Both the position numbers and the translations under genes were made by a program. From assembly GCF_001553265.1 (NCBI RefSeq), contig NZ_KQ960613.1, positions 97,441 to 153,074 on the forward strand: DNA of 55,634 nucleotides, in the 5' to 3' direction. The notes beneath the pieces were generated by a model. The model worked only from the letters and a program-made list of their open reading frames with translations. It searched no databases and was not told where the DNA came from. Positions 52,069 to 55,634 of the stretch are shown here, in pieces. Numbering within the stretch: position 1 is the stretch's first letter; each line of letters starts with the position of its first letter. This stretch comes from Prevotella sp. DNF00663 (GTDB lineage: Bacteria > Bacteroidota > Bacteroidia > Bacteroidales > Bacteroidaceae).

Positions 52069-52983
52069 ATGAAAATTACATATCTTATCATGGCCTTGGC
52101 CATGACCGTAAACATAGCGCATGCCGAACGAAAGAGCGATGAATGTACTGTCATCATCGCTTCCGACCTACACTTCGACATGCCTCCTGAGACCGATCAA
52201 TACGTGAATGTCTTGGCCATGAACCGTTTGGGAGCACAGCAGAAACACGTAGACGGACTCTTGCTTTTGGGCGATTTGTGCGACAAAGCACATCCCGACA
52301 TCCTCAATCTTTTCCGCCAACGCTATGAGAAAGGAACGGGCGAGCGTACCATCCACTACGATGTGTATCCTACACTAGGCAATCACGATGTGGCACCGGC
52401 CAAAGGTCGCCCTTATACCGACCGTTCAGGCAATGAGATTAACATGCATTACATGGACTCAATACTCCATCGTAAGTTGCAACAAAAGCAGATATTAAAC
52501 CTCGACGAATCAAGCCTCAGCTACTCTTTCAATCTAGGTCATGTGCATTTTGTGAACTGTCAGCTCAGTGCTGGCGAGACTTCTTATTGCCAAAGCAACT
52601 TTGAATGGCTCGAAAACGACTTGCAAAAATATGCTTCGCATGGCGAGCCGGTAGTCTATATGCAGCACTATGGCTTCGACGACGACGGACTTACATGGTG
52701 GGAAGAGACCAACCGCGACCGATTGATGGAGTTGCTCGGTCGGTATAATCTTGCCGGCTTTTTCGTTGGGCACGCCCATGCCGCCACCCTACGATACTAT
52801 CGTAAGACGCCTATTTTCCAAGTTAACAACGGTTGGAAAGACGGCGATGGGCAGTCATCGTTCGTATTATTACACATCAAAGGAAACCAAGTCACCGTGA
52901 AGAATTATCGCATAGAAGATAAGCAGGGACATGTTCGCCTCGAACAGCCCGTTCTTCGCATGACAGCACCGGTAAATCGATAA
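52069..52983 (+). CDS. Calcineurin-like metallophosphoesterase, exported
   Basis: Two-metal phosphoesterase of 304 residues with leader MKITYLIMALAMTVNIAHA; the ATG at 52069 or 52072 is used in preference to the TTG at 52066. Core blocks are complete: SDLHFD, LLGDLCD, LGNHDV, the His of MQHYGF, and GHAHAATLRY. The gene starts 4 bases after the GH63-like stop codon and ends 4 bases before the ROK kinase gene, so it is tightly operonic. Likely periplasmic removal of phosphate from the target glycan; mono- or diester preference is unknown. Confidence 0.9.
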   Translation: MKITYLIMALAMTVNIAHAERKSDECTVIIASDLHFDMPPETDQYVNVLAMNRLGAQQKHVDGLLLLGDLCDKAHPDILNLFRQRYEKGTGERTIHYDVYPTLGNHDVAPAKGRPYTDRSGNEINMHYMDSILHRKLQQKQILNLDESSLSYSFNLGHVHFVNCQLSAGETSYCQSNFEWLENDLQKYASHGEPVVYMQHYGFDDDGLTWWEETNRDRLMELLGRYNLAGFFVGHAHAATLRYYRKTPIFQVNNGWKDGDGQSSFVLLHIKGNQVTVKNYRIEDKQGHVRLEQPVLRMTAPVNR

Positions 52984-52987
52984 CTCC

Positions 52988-53812
52988 ATGTCAACAATCG
53001 CAATAGATTTAGGTGGCACTAACATCCGTGCAGCCCGTGTAGATAACGGCATTATTTTGGCACAGAATACGGTTGAATGCAAGGCCGATGGCACACAGCA
53101 AGAGGTGCTCGACCAGATATTCGAGCTGGTAGATGCGGTCGTCGACGACTCGGTAGAGCGCATAGGCGTAGGAGTTCCGTCGGTGGTCGACTATCGGTCG
53201 GGTACCGTTTTCGACGTTCAGAACATCCCTTCGTGGCGCGAGGTGCATCTCAAAGCGTTGATGGAAGCACGCTATCACATCCCTGTATCGGTGGATAACG
53301 ACGTGAACTGCTACGTACTGGGCGAGAAACACTTTGGTATAGCCGCTCCCTACGATAGCTTTGTTGGCATCACACTGGGCACAGGTGTGGGAGCTGGTAT
53401 CTTTGTCGATGGTCGCTTGTATCGCGGACACAACACCGGTGCCGGCGAAATAGGTTGTCTTCCTTATCTTCAAGGCAACTACGAACAGTATTGTAGCAGC
53501 CAGCTCTTCAAGCAGATGAGGCTTACCGGCTACGAGCTATCGCGGAGTGCGGCACAAGGTAATACCGATGCTCTCCGCATTTGGCAGGTGTTTGGTCAAC
53601 ATTTGGGAAAACTCTTGCAAGTGATACTCTACACCTACGACCCACAGGCCATCGTCATCGGTGGCGGTATAGCGGCTTCGTCTCCTTATTTTGAGGATGC
53701 CATGCTGGCCTCAATGCGCCACGGTTTCCCTTATCCACATGTGGCCGAGCGTGTCAAAATACATTTTTCTACCTTGCAACACAGTAATTTGCTGGGTGCC
53801 TCGACATTATAA
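52988..53812 (+). CDS. ROK-family sugar kinase
   Basis: Cytoplasmic kinase of 274 residues that would phosphorylate the monosaccharide released by the locus. ATP-binding loop IDLGGTNIRAARV at the N-terminus, the catalytic base in SVDNDVNCYVLGE, phosphate motif GITLGTGVGAGIF and GHNTGAGEIGCLP. The usual ROK zinc site (CxCGxxGCxE after the GHxxV motif) is absent: the segment reads LPYLQGNYEQYCSSQLFKQM. No leader peptide, so it is the only clearly cytoplasmic enzyme in the operon. Mannose or glucose are the likely substrates given GH92 and the GH63-like enzyme. The second phosphoesterase gene starts 10 bases after it. Confidence 0.9.
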   Translation: MSTIAIDLGGTNIRAARVDNGIILAQNTVECKADGTQQEVLDQIFELVDAVVDDSVERIGVGVPSVVDYRSGTVFDVQNIPSWREVHLKALMEARYHIPVSVDNDVNCYVLGEKHFGIAAPYDSFVGITLGTGVGAGIFVDGRLYRGHNTGAGEIGCLPYLQGNYEQYCSSQLFKQMRLTGYELSRSAAQGNTDALRIWQVFGQHLGKLLQVILYTYDPQAIVIGGGIAASSPYFEDAMLASMRHGFPYPHVAERVKIHFSTLQHSNLLGASTL

Positions 53813-53822
53813 TCAATCTGTT

Positions 53823-55250
53823 ATGTTACGCAAAATACTTTTCATATTATCGTTTTTAACGACCACAGTCTACGCACAACAACGCCTCATGTTCCACAAT
53901 GGGACGTTCAAAATAGCACAGTTCACCGACATTCATTGGGATGAGAAATCGCCTAACTGCCCTCAGACCATCGCAGCCATCAACTCTGTAATAGCCGATG
54001 AGCATCCCGATATGGCCATGTTGACGGGCGATATAGTGACCGAAAAGCCGGGTGTGCAGGGTTGGAAATCAATTATAGCCATCTTCGAGCGTGCCCGATT
54101 GCCCTTCGCCGTGATGATGGGCAACCACGATGCCGAAGTAATGGACAAAGATTCTATCTACACCATGCTGCTGGCTTCGCCTTACTATGTGGGCAAGCGA
54201 GGCGATACCGACATCTTCGGGCGCGGCAATTGTGCCATTCCTGTGTATGGCGGACAGGGCATCGAGGCCTTGCTTTACTGCTTGGATTCTAACGATTACC
54301 AGCCTGTGAAGGAGTTTGGACATTACGACTGGATTCACTTCGACCAAATACAGTGGTATCGCGAGCAGAGTCGACGATTCACTCAAGCGCATGCAGGCAA
54401 GCCGCTGCCGGCCTTGGCATTCTTCCATATCCCCTTGGTAGAGTATAAGGACATGCTCAAAGCAGGCACTTATCTAGGCCATTATGAGGACGAAGGCGTG
54501 GCATCGGCTAAGTTGAACAGTGGTATGTTCAATGCTTTTGCTGAACAGGGCGACGTGATGGGCGTGTTCACTGGGCACGATCACAGCAACGACTTGATAG
54601 ATACGTATAGCACCATCGCCTTGGCGTACGGCAGGGTGAGCGGATTCGACGCTTATGGTAAGCTGCCACGAGGCGGCAGAATCATCCAACTTTACGAGGG
54701 AAAGCGTAAGTTCGATACGTGGATTCGCGCTGCCGGCAAGCAAGAAGACATTTTCTACTATCCTTCGGGCATCACTTCGCGCGACGAAGAAATACTCCCC
54801 TTCTTGGCAGGAGTGGATAGAAAACCGCGCCGACAGGGTGTGGCCTACACTTACTATGAGGGCGTGTGCAAGAAGATTTCGCAAATATCGCATTGCATGC
54901 CTATAAAGTCGGGCAAGCTACCCAACTTCTCTCTTGCGCCGGCGAGGATTCCCGATCATTTCGCTTTTGAATTCCGCGCCTTCATCAAGATAGACAAACG
55001 CGGTGTATATAAGTTCTATACCTATAGTGACGATGGCTCACAACTGTTCATAGATGGTAAGTTGCTGATCGACAACGATGGTGGTCACAGCGCTCGACGA
55101 GTAGAAGAGAAGGTGGCACTCGAAGCTGGTTACCACGAAATACGCATCCCCTATTTTGAAGATTACATGGGGCAGACGCTCGAAGTGGGCTATGCTAGTC
55201 GCGACATAGAGGAGACTCTCATCCCCGACAGCGTCTTGTTTGTGGAGTAA
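53823..55250 (+). CDS. Metallophosphoesterase with C-terminal PA14 domain
   Basis: Exported two-domain protein of 475 residues. The start at 53823 gives leader MLRKILFILSFLTTTVYA; the longer frame lies inside the ROK gene. Residues about 20-330 are a calcineurin-like phosphoesterase: FTDIHWDE, MLTGDIV, MMGNHDAEV, FFHIPL, GVFTGHDHSNDLID. Residues about 370-475 are a PA14 fold (FEFRAFIKIDKRGVYKFYTY, SDDGSQLFIDGKLLIDNDGG), a domain that commonly binds sugars. The PA14 module would hold the phosphatase on its glycan. Last gene of the plus-strand locus; no clear terminator follows. Confidence 0.92.
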   Translation: MLRKILFILSFLTTTVYAQQRLMFHNGTFKIAQFTDIHWDEKSPNCPQTIAAINSVIADEHPDMAMLTGDIVTEKPGVQGWKSIIAIFERARLPFAVMMGNHDAEVMDKDSIYTMLLASPYYVGKRGDTDIFGRGNCAIPVYGGQGIEALLYCLDSNDYQPVKEFGHYDWIHFDQIQWYREQSRRFTQAHAGKPLPALAFFHIPLVEYKDMLKAGTYLGHYEDEGVASAKLNSGMFNAFAEQGDVMGVFTGHDHSNDLIDTYSTIALAYGRVSGFDAYGKLPRGGRIIQLYEGKRKFDTWIRAAGKQEDIFYYPSGITSRDEEILPFLAGVDRKPRRQGVAYTYYEGVCKKISQISHCMPIKSGKLPNFSLAPARIPDHFAFEFRAFIKIDKRGVYKFYTYSDDGSQLFIDGKLLIDNDGGHSARRVEEKVALEAGYHEIRIPYFEDYMGQTLEVGYASRDIEETLIPDSVLFVE

Positions 55251-55284
55251 AAGAGAGTACTTATCTACTCAAAGACTTACAAAC

Positions 55285-55515
55285 TTCATCCTCTTTTATC
55301 TTCCCTCCCCTTTTGGGGAACCCTCGGTCATCGACCGAGTAGTCGCTGTCGGCGTAGCCGGTGCGACGGAAAGCGAGGGAGGTAATGGCTAGGGTGGGGC
55401 TGTAAAAGGGTGGGGTGGGGTTACTGCAGCGCCTCCGCAATCTTGCTGTCTCGGCTTTTCAGCAATGCTGAATGGGCGATGCAGTGTTGCTGGCAAACCA
55501 CTGCAGCAAATTAAA
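55285..55515 (+). repeat. GC-rich intergenic repeat, copy 5 (composite)
   Basis: Contains CCCTCCCCTTTTGGGGAACC, the palindrome CTCGGTCATCGACCGAG, GGTGCGACGGAAAGCGAGGG (complement of the block near 27.95 kb), GGGTGGGGTTACTGCAGCGCC, TTTTCAGCAATGCTGAA and a closing CACTGCAGCAAATTAAAT. It combines both block types seen in copies 2 and 3. The remaining bases to the window end are AT-rich with nothing I can assign. Confidence 0.7.
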
Positions 55516-55634
55516 TTCTTTTTGTTTTAAGGTTATAGATTATCGCATTGGGATTTAAGAAAGGCATAATCACTCTATAACAATGAGGATATAGGGAAAT
55601 ATAAAAATCCCGGTTACTCTCCTTACGATATACT

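Overview
The window looks like chromosomal DNA of an anaerobic, glycan-degrading Bacteroidota bacterium, most likely order Bacteroidales and plausibly Prevotellaceae. The basis is three SusC/SusD pairs, three GH92 mannosidases, a desulfoferrodoxin-type superoxide reductase, many lipoproteins, and promoters of the Bacteroides type (TTTG, about 19-20 bases, then TAnnTTTG). The genus is an inference. I see no insertion sequence, prophage, CRISPR array or rRNA.

Layout. 1-3.3 kb: polynucleotide phosphorylase, then a superoxide reductase that has lost one rubredoxin-type cysteine. 3.7-12.5 kb (minus strand): a thioredoxin-like protein and an operon of GH92, GH125, MFS transporter, GH130 and GH20, which reads as periplasmic trimming of high-mannose N-glycans, import of Man-GlcNAc and cytoplasmic phosphorolysis. 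12.6-19.6 kb (plus): a divergent GH92 of a different subtype, a fluoride channel, a cysteine-less thioredoxin-like lipoprotein, a sialate O-acetylesterase and a Nudix hydrolase. A probable small RNA with its own promoter and terminator lies at 15.4-15.6 kb. 19.7-27.3 kb (mostly minus): M15 peptidase, tRNA-Pro, tRNA-Phe (plus), a DUF3108 protein, an Ig-like lipoprotein, a GH3-family adenylating enzyme and two glycosyltransferases.

27.4-27.7 kb: an AT-rich, gene-free stretch with a dense cluster of DnaA boxes, a strong candidate for the chromosomal replication origin. Every intact gene to its right is on the plus strand, and the first 6.7 kb to its left is on the minus strand apart from one tRNA, as expected for leading-strand bias.

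28.2-38.5 kb: an N-terminally truncated ECF sigma remnant, then two tandem SusC/SusD pairs with no enzymes, behind a promoter carrying two 17-bp direct repeats 21 bp apart. 39.0-55.3 kb (plus): a short RNA candidate, a XylR-type regulator, and a polysaccharide utilisation locus (PUL) of GH92, SusC, SusD, an EEP-family phosphatase, a lipoprotein that looks like a catalytically dead EEP paralogue, alkaline phosphatase, a GH63-like glycosidase, two calcineurin-like phosphoesterases (one with a PA14 domain) and a ROK kinase. Four apparently active phosphatases beside a mannosidase suggest a phosphorylated mannose-rich glycan; this substrate is an inference.

A family of GC-rich intergenic repeats recurs at about 0.1, 15, 28, 38.7 and 55.4 kb, at or near the borders between these modules. 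A second family of TAACTCC-rich palindromes sits at gene ends in the left half.
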